DNA from: Chlorobiota bacterium
Lineage (GTDB): Bacteria; Bacteroidota; Ignavibacteria; OLB7
DNA length: 64,000 bases
NCBI GenBank assembly: GCA_016788565.1
Contig: JAEUSP010000088.1
Location: forward strand, 82,459 to 146,458
Direction: 5' to 3'
The notes beneath the pieces were generated by a model. The model saw only the letters and a list, made by a program, of their open reading frames with translations, was not told where the DNA came from and searched no databases. Position 1 is the stretch's first letter, and every line of letters starts with the position of its first letter. Below, in pieces: positions 9,399-17,236 of the stretch. The position numbers were made by a program, and so were the translations under genes.

Positions 9399-9994
9399 GC
9401 GCTGGGCGTACCGTTAATTCATCAAGCCAACATTGGGGAACACCAAAAAAATACGTTGATGTCATTCGACGTTTTTTTGATGGTGCTATTGATCTTGACC
9501 CTTGCTCGAATCAATACTCTATTGTTAATGCAAACCTAGAATATCATCTTCCATATCAGGATGGATTACGGGAGTCGTGGAATTATTCACGTATTTTTGT
9601 TAATCCACCCTATGGCGCTGATCGTGAGCGGGGAACAACGATTAAACATTGGCTCTATCGTTGTGCCGATGCTCATTGGCGGTATTCATCCGAGGTGGTT
9701 GCGCTGGTTCCTGTTGCTACCAACACTCGGCACTGGAAACAGTACGTCTGGGGACGCGCTACGGCTATCGCTTTTCTGTACGATACGCGATTAAAATTCC
9801 TTGTAAATGGCAACGATGGTGGGAAAGGTGCCCCAATGTCATGTGCAATCGTTTATTGGGGAAAGCAGTATCGTAAATTTCACGACCTATTTATCCAGTA
9901 TGGTGCCGTAGTGGATATCCGGAATTTACATCAACAATCAATCGGCCCATTAAAAGAAATTCCGCAACTCTCTTTGATGGAACAACTCTCGTAA
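9395..9994 (+). CDS. DNA N6-adenine methyltransferase, phage Dam family
   Basis: A 199-residue methyltransferase matching the small phage/prophage Dam-type family. Visible are the N-terminal HWGTPKKYVDVI segment, the acidic DLDPCS motif at 33-38, and the catalytic NPPYG (DPPY-type, N6-adenine) at 70-74. A segment ending KFLVNGNDGGKGAPMSCAIVYWG forms the end of the Rossmann-like domain. The family transfers a methyl group from S-adenosylmethionine to adenine N6 in DNA. Its start overlaps the nuclease stop by 4 bp, so it is probably the protective partner of that enzyme. Base composition is low in GC like the nuclease and unlike rimO, which starts 16 bp downstream. No phage structural or integration genes are adjacent, so it is not simply part of a prophage. 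The sequence modified cannot be read from the protein. Confidence 0.85.
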   Translation: MSAGRTVNSSSQHWGTPKKYVDVIRRFFDGAIDLDPCSNQYSIVNANLEYHLPYQDGLRESWNYSRIFVNPPYGADRERGTTIKHWLYRCADAHWRYSSEVVALVPVATNTRHWKQYVWGRATAIAFLYDTRLKFLVNGNDGGKGAPMSCAIVYWGKQYRKFHDLFIQYGAVVDIRNLHQQSIGPLKEIPQLSLMEQLS

Positions 9995-10010
9995 CTGAAC
10001 CGCAGATACT

Positions 10011-11378
10011 ATGACCACACCAACAAAAACCGTCAACGTCCTGACGCTTGGTTGCTCCAAGAATACCGTTGACTCCGAGACCTTAATGGGGCTTCTGCGG
10101 AAAAACAACATCCAGCTGGCCGACGAAGCCGATGGTGCCGATGCCGTGATTATCAACACCTGCGGGTTTATTGATGTGGCAAAAGAGGAATCGGTGAATA
10201 CCATCCTTCAGGCCGCTGCAATGAAACGCGATGGCCGAATCGGAAACCTGTACGTTGCCGGCTGCTTGTCGCAACGGTACATGGATGACCTGGAGGAGGA
10301 AATCCCAGAAGTTGATGCCTACTTTGGCGTAACCGATTTCACCAACATCCTCCGGACAATTAACCCCAACCTGAAATATGATCTTATCAGCGACCGCTAC
10401 GTCCCCCCGGGAACACGCTCGGCCTACCTGAAAATCTCCGAAGGCTGCAACAACCCTTGCTCATTCTGCGCCATTCCCCTGATGCGTGGCGGGCACGTTT
10501 CGCGGCCAATGGAGGAAATCCTGATTGAGGCCAACCACTTGGCAATGAACGGCGTGAAGGAGCTTGTGGTGGTGGCCCAGGACTCCACCTACTACGGCCT
10601 TGACATCTACGGCGAACGCCGCCTGGCAGGGCTGCTGGAAAAATTGGCGCAGGTTCGGGGCATTGAATGGGTTCGGCTGATGTACGCCTACCCCTCACGA
10701 TTCCCGCTGGATATTCTTCCGGTGATCGCCAGCCAGCCAACTATCTGCAAGTACATTGATATGCCGGTCCAGCACGTTTCCGATTCCGTGCTGAAATCTA
10801 TGCGGCGCGGCCACACCCGGCGGGCACTGCGCGAACTTATCGGGAAAATTCGTGAGGAAGTCCCCGGCATCACCCTTCGCACAACGCTGATTATCGGTTA
10901 CCCGAACGAAGGTGAGGCCGAGTTCCAAGAACTTCTGGATTTTGTTGCCGAGACCGAATTTGATCGGCTTGGCGTGTTCGCCTACTCGCAGGAGGAGAAC
11001 ACCACCGCCCACCCGCTGAACGATCCGATACCCGCCGAAATAAAGCAGGAACGGATTGACCGCGTGATGCAACTGCAACGCGAAATCTCGGCCAAGAAAC
11101 ATGAGGGGCTTGTTGGAAAGCGTGAGAAAGTTTTTGTGGAAAGCGTTGCCGAAGGTGAGTATATCTGCCGCAGCGAACGCGACGCGCCCGAGGTTGATGG
11201 TGAAGTCTATGTCACTTCCAACTTCCCGTTGCAGCCCGGCGATTTTGTTGAGGTGGAATATACCGGGGCGATGGACTACGACCTGTTTGCCGAATCGGTT
11301 GGCGATGGCCCAATTGCTGGTGCATCCGCCGCCACACCAACCCACGCACTGAATCTTTCATTACCAGTTATCCAATGA
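10011..11378 (+). CDS. rimO: Ribosomal protein S12 (Asp) methylthiotransferase RimO
   Basis: A radical SAM methylthiotransferase that adds a methylthio group to the conserved aspartate of ribosomal protein S12. At 455 residues it has the three expected domains. An N-terminal UPF0004 domain carries Cys15, Cys51 and Cys85 for the auxiliary 4Fe-4S cluster. The radical SAM core has Cys146, Cys150 and Cys153 in EGCNNPCSFC. A C-terminal TRAM domain (from about 375) follows. The opening VNVLTLGCSKNTVDSE and the segment AIPLMRGGHVSRP are typical of RimO rather than MiaB. Its stop overlaps the psd start (ATGA, 11375-11378), so the two are co-translated. It lies right after the restriction-modification island and may have lost or replaced its original upstream region there. 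Confidence 0.95.
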   Translation: MTTPTKTVNVLTLGCSKNTVDSETLMGLLRKNNIQLADEADGADAVIINTCGFIDVAKEESVNTILQAAAMKRDGRIGNLYVAGCLSQRYMDDLEEEIPEVDAYFGVTDFTNILRTINPNLKYDLISDRYVPPGTRSAYLKISEGCNNPCSFCAIPLMRGGHVSRPMEEILIEANHLAMNGVKELVVVAQDSTYYGLDIYGERRLAGLLEKLAQVRGIEWVRLMYAYPSRFPLDILPVIASQPTICKYIDMPVQHVSDSVLKSMRRGHTRRALRELIGKIREEVPGITLRTTLIIGYPNEGEAEFQELLDFVAETEFDRLGVFAYSQEENTTAHPLNDPIPAEIKQERIDRVMQLQREISAKKHEGLVGKREKVFVESVAEGEYICRSERDAPEVDGEVYVTSNFPLQPGDFVEVEYTGAMDYDLFAESVGDGPIAGASAATPTHALNLSLPVIQ

Positions 11379-12031
11379 AGCTAACCCGCTACGGAACCGA
11401 TGTCATCATCGGCTCGTTCTTGGTTGCCGATGCCTTGATTATCGGCGGATACTTTGTGCCAATCACCGTTGTCAGCATCCTGATGATGGCGTTAGGGGTT
11501 TTCCTTCTGCTGTTCACCATCTGGTTTTTCCGCGACCCCGACCGCACCGTTCCCGCCGGAATTGACGACGGCACGGTCCTTTCCACCGCCGATGGTAAGG
11601 TTGTGGTGGTGCAGGACATTGTGGATAACGAGTATCACAAAGGCCCTGCCAAACAGGTCTCCATTTTCCTTTCGCCGCTGAACGTCCACGTGAACCGCCA
11701 CCCGATTAGCGGCCAGATTGACCACTACCGCTACGTGAACGGTGAGTATCTGGTGGCCTTCCACGAAAAGGCATCGGACCTGAACGAACGGACTCACATC
11801 GGCGTTCGGAACAGCCGCGTTGGGGTGCTGCACAAGCAGATTGCCGGGGCCGTTGCGCGGCGCATCGTCTGCAATCTGAAGGTGGGGGACCAAGCCACGA
11901 TTGGCGAGCGGTTCGGGATGATAAAATTTGGCAGCCGTGTTGATCTGATCGTCCCGCCGGAAGCAATCGTCCATGTGAAACTGGGGGACATTGTGGTTGC
12001 CGGGGAGACGGTCATCTTCACGATGCCGTAA
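11375..12031 (+). CDS. psd: Phosphatidylserine decarboxylase proenzyme, short (archaeal-type) form
   Basis: Converts phosphatidylserine to phosphatidylethanolamine at the inner membrane. The 218-residue product has two N-terminal hydrophobic segments (about 9-30 and 32-52) and the conserved FFRDPDR. It also has LSPLNVHVNRHP (99-110) and the self-cleavage site FGSRVDLIVP, where the chain is cut between Gly186 and Ser187 and Ser187 becomes the pyruvoyl group. Length fits the short PSD-A-like class common in FCB bacteria and archaea, rather than the about 320-residue E. coli type. It is coupled to rimO by an ATGA overlap and followed by pssA, the preceding step in the pathway. Confidence 0.95.
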   Translation: MKLTRYGTDVIIGSFLVADALIIGGYFVPITVVSILMMALGVFLLLFTIWFFRDPDRTVPAGIDDGTVLSTADGKVVVVQDIVDNEYHKGPAKQVSIFLSPLNVHVNRHPISGQIDHYRYVNGEYLVAFHEKASDLNERTHIGVRNSRVGVLHKQIAGAVARRIVCNLKVGDQATIGERFGMIKFGSRVDLIVPPEAIVHVKLGDIVVAGETVIFTMP

Positions 12032-12173
12032 CCGCCCCCGGTTTCCCGCAACATCTGTTTCGCGCTGCTGCATCTCTCTGGTTTGAGATTCCCCCGCAGT
12101 TGGGCATATTTGCCGCCGAAATTTTTCAGCAATCGGAATTGCCGCCCTGATCCAGCATCTGGCACAAGGAAGG

Positions 12174-13031
12174 TTGCGCGAACGAGTTTCCATTTTTGGG
12201 GAAGATGTCCCTGCGGGTTCTTCTTCCATTCACAACTTCAGGAACGTCCATTCCGTGCCGATCCGCGTTACCCGCTCGGTGATTCCGAGCCTCTTTACCT
12301 CCATGAACCTCTTCAGCGGCTTCTTCGCCATGGTGAAGTCAACCGAAGGGGAGTTCATGGCGGCGGCATGGCTGATAGTCCTTGCTGGGGTGTTCGACGC
12401 GCTGGATGGAGCAATGGCACGGCTAACAAAATCAAGCTCAGAGTTCGGGGTCGAGCTTGATTCGCTGGCGGATGTGGTGAGCTTTGGGGCGGCGCCGGCG
12501 TTCATGCTCTACATGGCATTTTTCCACAAGTGGGAAACGGTTGGGGTGCTGTTGGCCGCGCTTCCGGCAATTTGCGGTGCAATCCGGCTGGCGCGCTTCA
12601 ACGTGCAGCTTACGGGGTTCGATAAAGATTACTTCATGGGGTTGCCCATCCCCTCGGCAGCGGTGACGCTTATCAGCTACCTTGTGTTCTTCCACCTTCC
12701 TGCCGATAGCTACTTCCCCCCGGCAGGAATGAAAGATGAGGTGATGGCGATTCTGACGGTTGGGATTTCGTTGCTGATGGTCAGCACCATCCGCTACGAC
12801 ACCATCCCGAAACCCTCGAAGCGGGCGTTCCAGAAGCACCCGATAAAAACAACGGCGTTTATGCTTGGGTTGGTGGTTGCAGCCGCCACAAAAGGGGAAG
12901 CCTTGTTCCCGTTGATGGCGTTGTACCTTCTGTACGGCATCATCCGCCACATCGTCATCCTGATCCGCACCCGCAACGACGACGAGGACGACACGATGGA
13001 AGGATCGGAGCCAACACCGTTCGACATCTAA
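12174..13031 (+). CDS. pssA: CDP-diacylglycerol-serine O-phosphatidyltransferase
   Basis: Makes phosphatidylserine from CDP-diacylglycerol and serine, supplying Psd just upstream. The CDP-alcohol phosphatidyltransferase signature is complete: D-A-L-D-G-A-M-A-R, then eight residues, G-V-E-L-D, then S-L-A-D. It is followed by several hydrophobic membrane segments (a polytopic inner-membrane enzyme) and a short acidic tail. The start is uncertain. The longest frame begins with TTG at 12174 (preceded by AAGGAAGG at very short distance). A GTG at 12255, with AGGAA about 9 nt upstream, would begin VPIRVTRSVIPSLFT, which resembles the start of relatives better. The psd-pssA pairing is a common phosphatidylethanolamine synthesis unit. 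Confidence 0.93.
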   Translation: MRERVSIFGEDVPAGSSSIHNFRNVHSVPIRVTRSVIPSLFTSMNLFSGFFAMVKSTEGEFMAAAWLIVLAGVFDALDGAMARLTKSSSEFGVELDSLADVVSFGAAPAFMLYMAFFHKWETVGVLLAALPAICGAIRLARFNVQLTGFDKDYFMGLPIPSAAVTLISYLVFFHLPADSYFPPAGMKDEVMAILTVGISLLMVSTIRYDTIPKPSKRAFQKHPIKTTAFMLGLVVAAATKGEALFPLMALYLLYGIIRHIVILIRTRNDDEDDTMEGSEPTPFDI

Positions 13032-13184
13032 TGGAGTTCGAACGCCAGGAACCGAACCACTCAACACGGCACAAACCCGCGCGGGCAATCGCACCCCCGG
13101 AAGAACGTCAATCTGGCGCGGCAAACAAACCAGCAACCAACAATCGCCGGAACACCCGGTGGAATTTTATAGAAAGGTGACACC

Positions 13185-13445
13185 ATGATGGGACTTGGAT
13201 CAACGGAAATCATCGTGATCGTGCTGATCGTGCTGATCCTGTTCGGCGGCAAAAAAATCCCTGAACTGATGCGCGGGCTTGGAAGCGGTGTGAAGGAGTT
13301 CAAAAAAGCAACAAACGGCGAGGATGAAAGCGACCGCCGGTTGGAAGACCGCCGCTACGACGACCGCCGGTTGGAGGATCGCCGCTACGACGACCAGCGC
13401 CAATCCGCCCCCGCCGACCGCCAGTACGAAGAGCGCCGCCCGTAG
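13185..13445 (+). CDS. tatA: Sec-independent protein translocase TatA-like protein with charged repeat tail
   Basis: The 86-residue protein has the TatA/Hcf106 plan. A short periplasmic start is followed by one transmembrane helix (about 8-23, [14 protein letters not shown]), the FGGKKIPEL hinge, an amphipathic helix ([12 protein letters not shown]) and a charged tail. The tail is unusual: an [14 protein letters not shown] motif repeats, encoded by a 30-bp tandem DNA repeat at about 13330-13392. Two adjacent ATGs (13185, 13188) are possible starts; an AAAGGTG sequence lies upstream. TatA forms the pore-like assembly for folded twin-arginine substrates. A TatB-like gene follows after 77 bp; tatC is not in the window. 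Confidence 0.88.
   Translation: MMGLGSTEIIVIVLIVLILFGGKKIPELMRGLGSGVKEFKKATNGEDESDRRLEDRRYDDRRLEDRRYDDQRQSAPADRQYEERRP
13330..13392 (+). repeat. 30-bp tandem repeat inside the tatA-like gene
   Basis: Two nearly identical 30-bp units encode alternating [14 protein letters not shown] charge blocks in the C-terminal tail of the TatA-like protein. Only a few silent or conservative changes separate the units, so copy number may vary between strains. Confidence 0.8.
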
Positions 13446-13522
13446 GGGAAAACCACACAGCACTTAACGACTACTTTGCTTGATGATGAAGGCCCCCACA
13501 CCTTTATCACAGGAGACTTGCG

Positions 13523-13966
13523 ATGTTTGATATTGGCGGACAGGAACTGATTCTGATTCTGATTGTTGTCCTGATGTTGTTCGGGCCAAAAAAATTGCCG
13601 GAACTGATGCAGAGTTTCGGCAAAGGGGTTCGCGAATTCCGGCGGGCGCAGCAGCAGTTCAACGACCACATCAACACGGCGTTCCGCGAAGAAGAGCAAC
13701 GCCAGAACTCGGCACAATCATCCCCCCCGCCGCCAGCAGCTATCGCACGGCCGGGGAGCAATCCGTACAAACGGGAAGAACCAGCCGCAGCGTTGAACGA
13801 AGCCGAGCAGCCCGAAGCCGACCAGCCAGCCGAGCAATCATCCCAACAGGAAACCTCAGCAATCAGCGAATCGGCCCCTTTCGCGCCCTCGCAACCGCAC
13901 GAGCAACGCCAAGCAGCCACACCAACAAACGGCACAACAGTAACTCCGAAACTTCCGATAGAATGA
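13523..13966 (+). CDS. tatB: TatB-like Sec-independent translocase subunit
   Basis: A 147-residue protein beginning MFDIGGQELILILIVVLML, with the FGPKKLPEL hinge. The MFDIG start and the Gly-Pro at the hinge match TatB better than TatA. The amphipathic helix (LMQSFGKGVREFRRAQQQF) is followed by a long, low-complexity, Pro/Gln/Glu/Ala-rich cytoplasmic tail (about 55-147). TatB works with TatC in recognising twin-arginine signal peptides. A clear AGGAG ribosome-binding site precedes the ATG. Its stop overlaps the gatA start (ATGA at 13963-13966). Tat substrates are likely nearby: the DUF1501 and DUF1800 proteins of this window start with twin-arginine motifs. Confidence 0.83.
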   Translation: MFDIGGQELILILIVVLMLFGPKKLPELMQSFGKGVREFRRAQQQFNDHINTAFREEEQRQNSAQSSPPPPAAIARPGSNPYKREEPAAALNEAEQPEADQPAEQSSQQETSAISESAPFAPSQPHEQRQAATPTNGTTVTPKLPIE

Positions 13967-15399
13967 CAGAATCGTACCGTGAACTTCGGCGGCGACTTGA
14001 TGCAGGGGAAACCACCTGCGCCCAGATCGTCGCCGATTCGTTTGATACCATCCAACGCGGCAGCACGCTGAACGCATTCCTTGCCACGCTCCCAGCCGAA
14101 GCCGCCCAACGCGCCGCCGAAGTTGATGCCCGCATTCAAGCCGGAACCGCCGGCCCCCTTGCCGGAATGACCGTTGCGCTGAAGGACAACATTGCCCTGA
14201 AAGATGCCCAACTCACCTGCGGCTCCAAAATCCTGACAGGCTTCACCTCACTTTACTCAGCCACCGTTGTGGAGCGTTTGCTGGCCGCCGATGCGATCAT
14301 CGTTGGCAAAACCAACATGGACGAGTTCGCGATGGGCTCATCCAACGAGACTTCGTTTTTTGGCCCGGCATATCACCCGCTCGATTCCACACGTGTGCCG
14401 GGCGGGTCATCCGGCGGATCGGGGATTGCGGTGGCAACGGGAATGGCTTGTGGCTCACTCGGTTCGGAAACTGGCGGATCGGTACGGCAGCCAGCGGCGT
14501 TTTTGGGCGTTGTTGGGGTGAAACCAACATACGGGCGCGTTAGCCGATACGGGCTGGTGGCGTTTGCTTCGTCGCTGGATCAAATCAGCCCCTTTGCCCG
14601 CACCGTGTACGACGCGGCGTTGATGACAGAAATCATTGCCGGGCACGATCCCAACGACACTACCTCAAGCTCCGAACCCGTCCCCAGCTACACCAACGGC
14701 TTGGATGAAGCCGACGTTCGCGGAATGAAAATTGGGCTGCCACGCGAATACTTCATTGATGGGATGGATGAAGCCGTTGTGGCCCGGATGCAAGAACTGC
14801 AACGGCGATTGGAAGATGCCGGCGCAGAGATTGTGGAGATCAGCCTTCCCCACACCAAGCACACCATCCCCTGCTACTACGTTATCGCCACCGCCGAAGC
14901 AAGCTCCAACCTTGCACGCTTCGACGGCGCGCGCTACGGCTACCGCTCGCCAAATGCCGAAACGCTGGAGGAGATGTATGAGTTAAGCCGAACCGAAGGT
15001 TTTGGGGCCGAGGTAAAACGGCGGATCATGCTTGGCACGTTTGTGCTTTCCAGCGGTTTCTACGATGCCTACTACCGGAAGGCGCAGCAGGTTCGCCGGC
15101 TGCTGCACCGCGACATGGTGGAGGCGTTCCAGCAGGTTGATTTGATCCTTGCGCCAACCACCCCAACCCCAGCGTTCCGGCTGGGGGAGAAGACCAGCAA
15201 CCCAATCTCGATGTACCTGAGCGACATCTTCACCGCAGCAGCAAACCTCACCGGCGTTCCAGCGATTTCTTTCCCGATTGGAAATGATTCCAACGGCCTA
15301 CCGATCGGCGCGCAGTTCATGGCCCCGCACTTCCAAGAAGGACGGATGTTTGCGGGGGCGGCTTGGGCCGAGCGGGCGTTGGGCGGGGGAGTAGCTTGA
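13963..15399 (+). CDS. gatA: Aspartyl/glutamyl-tRNA amidotransferase subunit A
   Basis: Glutaminase subunit of GatCAB, which amidates Glu-tRNA(Gln) or Asp-tRNA(Asn). At 478 residues it has the usual length. The amidase-signature catalytic triad is in place with the family spacing: Lys74 in VALKDNI, Ser149 in PGGSSGGSG and the nucleophile Ser173 in SETGGSVRQPA. These are followed by the typical KPTYGRVSRYGLVAFASSLDQ. It is translationally coupled to the TatB-like gene by a 4-bp overlap. gatB and gatC are not in the window; in FCB genomes the three are often unlinked. The short C-terminus (AERALGGGVA) is slightly trimmed compared with many homologues but all active-site parts are present. Confidence 0.96.
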   Translation: MTESYRELRRRLDAGETTCAQIVADSFDTIQRGSTLNAFLATLPAEAAQRAAEVDARIQAGTAGPLAGMTVALKDNIALKDAQLTCGSKILTGFTSLYSATVVERLLAADAIIVGKTNMDEFAMGSSNETSFFGPAYHPLDSTRVPGGSSGGSGIAVATGMACGSLGSETGGSVRQPAAFLGVVGVKPTYGRVSRYGLVAFASSLDQISPFARTVYDAALMTEIIAGHDPNDTTSSSEPVPSYTNGLDEADVRGMKIGLPREYFIDGMDEAVVARMQELQRRLEDAGAEIVEISLPHTKHTIPCYYVIATAEASSNLARFDGARYGYRSPNAETLEEMYELSRTEGFGAEVKRRIMLGTFVLSSGFYDAYYRKAQQVRRLLHRDMVEAFQQVDLILAPTTPTPAFRLGEKTSNPISMYLSDIFTAAANLTGVPAISFPIGNDSNGLPIGAQFMAPHFQEGRMFAGAAWAERALGGGVA

Positions 15400-15443
15400 C
15401 AACATGGTGAGGGATTGCGAAACTCACTCACCTCCCCCCTTTC

Positions 15444-15480
15444 GTCATCGCGAGGAGTCTTCGACGAAGCGATCTCGCGG
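15444..15480. repeat. Palindromic repeat family 2, copy 1
   Basis: A 36-bp element running GTCATCGCGAGGAGTCTTCG then ACGAAGCGATCTCGCG. Its arms (CGCGAG / CTCGCG and CTTCG / CGAAG) can form a hairpin. A near-identical copy lies at 60263-60298. Confidence 0.85.
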
Positions 15481-15536
15481 CTTGCTGTGATGGCTTCGGA
15501 TAGAGTGGCAGAATTGCGAGAATAAACCTCGCCGTT

Positions 15537-15591
15537 CGGTGGCTCCGCTCATACTTCGACGGGGCTCAGCATGAGCGGAGAGCTGGATTCG
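15537..15591 (+). repeat. Palindromic repeat family 1, copy 1
   Basis: About 55 bp beginning CGGTGGCTCCGCTCATACTT and containing the imperfect palindrome CCGCTCAT...ATGAGCGG. The same element recurs at 42148-42204, 42292-42349, 45093-45149, 60403-60460 and, inverted, 52350-52392. REP-like in size and position. Confidence 0.88.
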
Positions 15592-15672
15592 CAGGAATCA
15601 GTTCTCACTTCTATTTCCTACTTCCTATTTCCTCTCGCCCCCCACGTCACAAGCAATCACACAAACACTTCT

Positions 15673-15687
15673 TGCAAACGGCTTGCA
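15673..15687. promoter_or_regulatory. Possible operator upstream of the Fur-family gene
   Basis: A small palindrome TGCAA-ACGGC-TTGCA lies 21 bp before the ATG at 15709, a position suited to autoregulation. Only the symmetry and place support it; the site does not match a consensus I can name. Confidence 0.25.
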
Positions 15688-15708
15688 CCTGCATTAGTTT
15701 TGCCGCCG

Positions 15709-16152
15709 ATGAAATCGCGCAGTGATGAGCTTGATGACCTTCTCCGTTCGCAGGGCCTACGAAGCACCAGCGCGCGCCGCAGCGTCTATGCCGCGCTGCA
15801 CTCCTCCAACTCCCCCCTTTCTGCCGCACAGGTTGATGAAGCCTTGAACGCAACCGGCGTGGCGATTGACTTGGTGACAGTCTATCGAACCCTGGAGACG
15901 CTGGAGCGGTGTGATCTTATCATGCGGGTTGAGCGGATGAAAGAGGGGTGGCGGTATGCGATTCGCGCAAAAGAACATCATCACAGCATTGTCTGCTCGC
16001 TGTGTGGCAGCGCAAGCCCGTTGGAGCAATGCCAGCTTTCGCGAGTGGAGCGTGACCTTGAGCAGAGCACAGGATTCAGCAACGTCCGCCACTCGCTGCA
16101 ATTCTTCGGGACCTGCCCCGATTGCCAAAACCCCTCACCAGACACTCCATAA
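15709..16152 (+). CDS. Fur-family metal-dependent transcriptional regulator (possibly Zur-like)
   Basis: I start at the ATG at 15709; upstream sequence in the same frame overlaps a repeat element and is not conserved-looking. The 147-residue protein has the winged-helix DNA-binding domain (about 5-80, TVYRTLETLERCDLI being the recognition helix region). The dimerisation domain follows, with HHHSIVCSLCG and CPDC, giving the two CxxC pairs (Cys96/99, Cys136/139) for a structural zinc. Fur, Zur and PerR cannot be separated by eye. The gene overlaps or abuts a MerC-family membrane protein with His-rich ends, which hints at zinc or another soft metal rather than iron; this is inference. Confidence 0.88.
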   Translation: MKSRSDELDDLLRSQGLRSTSARRSVYAALHSSNSPLSAAQVDEALNATGVAIDLVTVYRTLETLERCDLIMRVERMKEGWRYAIRAKEHHHSIVCSLCGSASPLEQCQLSRVERDLEQSTGFSNVRHSLQFFGTCPDCQNPSPDTP

Positions 16153-16175
16153 AAAACTTTTCCGCAACCACATTT

Positions 16176-16613
16176 ATGGCACATACTCACGCACATACAA
16201 CCTCACGAACCTCGCAACTGCTTAGCCGGCTTGGATTATCGGCCAGCACTATTTGTGCTATTCACTGCATGGCCATGCCGTTCCTGCTTGGTGTGTTGCC
16301 AACGCTGGGATTAGGCTTTCTAGCCAGCGGTTGGTTCGAGCTTGCAATGATCGGGATTTCGGTGGTATTGGGGGCAATCACCCTGGGGACCTCCTACCGC
16401 CTTCACCAAAAAATCAACCCGATTGTGCTGCTTACGTCGGGGGTGGTTGTGCTGCTGTTCAATTTTTTTGGGCATGAGTCACACAGTGAACTTGCCGAGC
16501 AACTCCATCCATACATTGCTGGTTTTGGCGCGATGATGATTGCTACCAGCTACTACATCAACAACCGACTTTGCAAAGCGTGCGAACGCTGCGAACACGA
16601 TCACGCCCACTAA
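16176..16613 (+). CDS. MerC-domain inner-membrane protein, probable metal transporter
   Basis: The ATG at 16176 gives a 145-residue protein starting MAHTHAHTTSR. It has the MerC plan: four predicted transmembrane segments and the Cys pair CAIHC (Cys27, Cys31) at the start of the first. Both ends can bind metal: HTHAH at the N-terminus and CKACERCEHDHAH at the C-terminus. MerC of mercury operons carries Hg(II) inward, but chromosomal relatives next to Fur/Zur genes in FCB bacteria occur without other mer genes, as here (no merA, merP or merR seen). A role in zinc or other metal handling under the upstream regulator is likely but unproven. It starts 23 bp after the regulator's stop. Confidence 0.8.
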   Translation: MAHTHAHTTSRTSQLLSRLGLSASTICAIHCMAMPFLLGVLPTLGLGFLASGWFELAMIGISVVLGAITLGTSYRLHQKINPIVLLTSGVVVLLFNFFGHESHSELAEQLHPYIAGFGAMMIATSYYINNRLCKACERCEHDHAH

Positions 16614-17146
16614 CCACAGGAAGATTTCTACTTCCTGGGCTGCTCTGCTGCTCACTGCTGTTTGGCGGCTGCCCGGCAACCCGTGTGGAGCGAACAGTGG
16701 TGGTGAAAATCGGGGCCGGGACCACCGAATCGGAGCGGGAAACACTGCGCCGGGCGTATGCCCAGCCGGAGCTTCCGCCGCAGCGCAAGTTGCTACTGCA
16801 AGAAGCCGAATCGTGGATTGGAACCCCCTACCGCTATGCCGGAACAACTCGCGCCGGCGTTGATTGTTCCGGCTTTGTTTGCACCCTCTTCTCTGCTCTT
16901 CCCCACAAACTCCCCCGGAACTCAGCCAGCCAAGCAACCGTTGGCCAAGCCATCAGCCTTCAGGATGCCGTGGCTGGGGATTTGGTGTTCTTCAACACTT
17001 CGGGAAATGGAGTTTCGCACGTTGGCATCTACATCGCCGATAATTTGTTTATCCACGCCAGCACAACAATCGGCGTAACCATCAACAGCTTGGCGGAAGA
17101 GTACTACCGGAAGCGGTTTGTGGCGGTGCGGCGGGTGCTGCGGTAG
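16571..17146 (+). CDS. NlpC/P60-family peptidoglycan hydrolase, lipoprotein
   Basis: The product has a lipoprotein signal (LLPGLLCCSLLFGGC, lipid-modified Cys at about residue 34 of the longest frame), a short linker, and an NlpC/P60 domain. Catalytic residues are visible: Cys99 in VDCSGFV, His150 in VSHVGIYI and His162 in LFIHAS. Such enzymes cleave the D-gamma-glutamyl-meso-diaminopimelate bond of cell-wall stem peptides; this one would sit in the periplasm, anchored in a membrane. The start is doubtful. No ATG exists in frame before the signal; TTG at 16571 and GTG at 16580 both lie inside the end of the MerC gene. So it is either translationally coupled to it with a rare start or the true start is unusual. 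Confidence 0.85.
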   Translation: MQSVRTLRTRSRPLTTGRFLLPGLLCCSLLFGGCPATRVERTVVVKIGAGTTESERETLRRAYAQPELPPQRKLLLQEAESWIGTPYRYAGTTRAGVDCSGFVCTLFSALPHKLPRNSASQATVGQAISLQDAVAGDLVFFNTSGNGVSHVGIYIADNLFIHASTTIGVTINSLAEEYYRKRFVAVRRVLR

Positions 17147-17236
17147 ATATTTTTTGGGGAAGCAACATCCAAACAGGCATCGCTTTTCGTAGTGGAATTG
17201 CGAACGAAAACATTACACAAACCAGAGATTACCACT

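Larger units (their letters stand above)
15400..15708. other. Intergenic region with two palindromic repeat elements
   Basis: The region between gatA and the Fur-family gene contains no convincing gene. It holds one copy each of two repeat families found elsewhere in the window (15444-15480 and 15537-15591). A short palindrome just before the fur start is listed separately. The open frame upstream of the Fur start overlaps the second repeat and is not believed to be coding. Confidence 0.8.
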
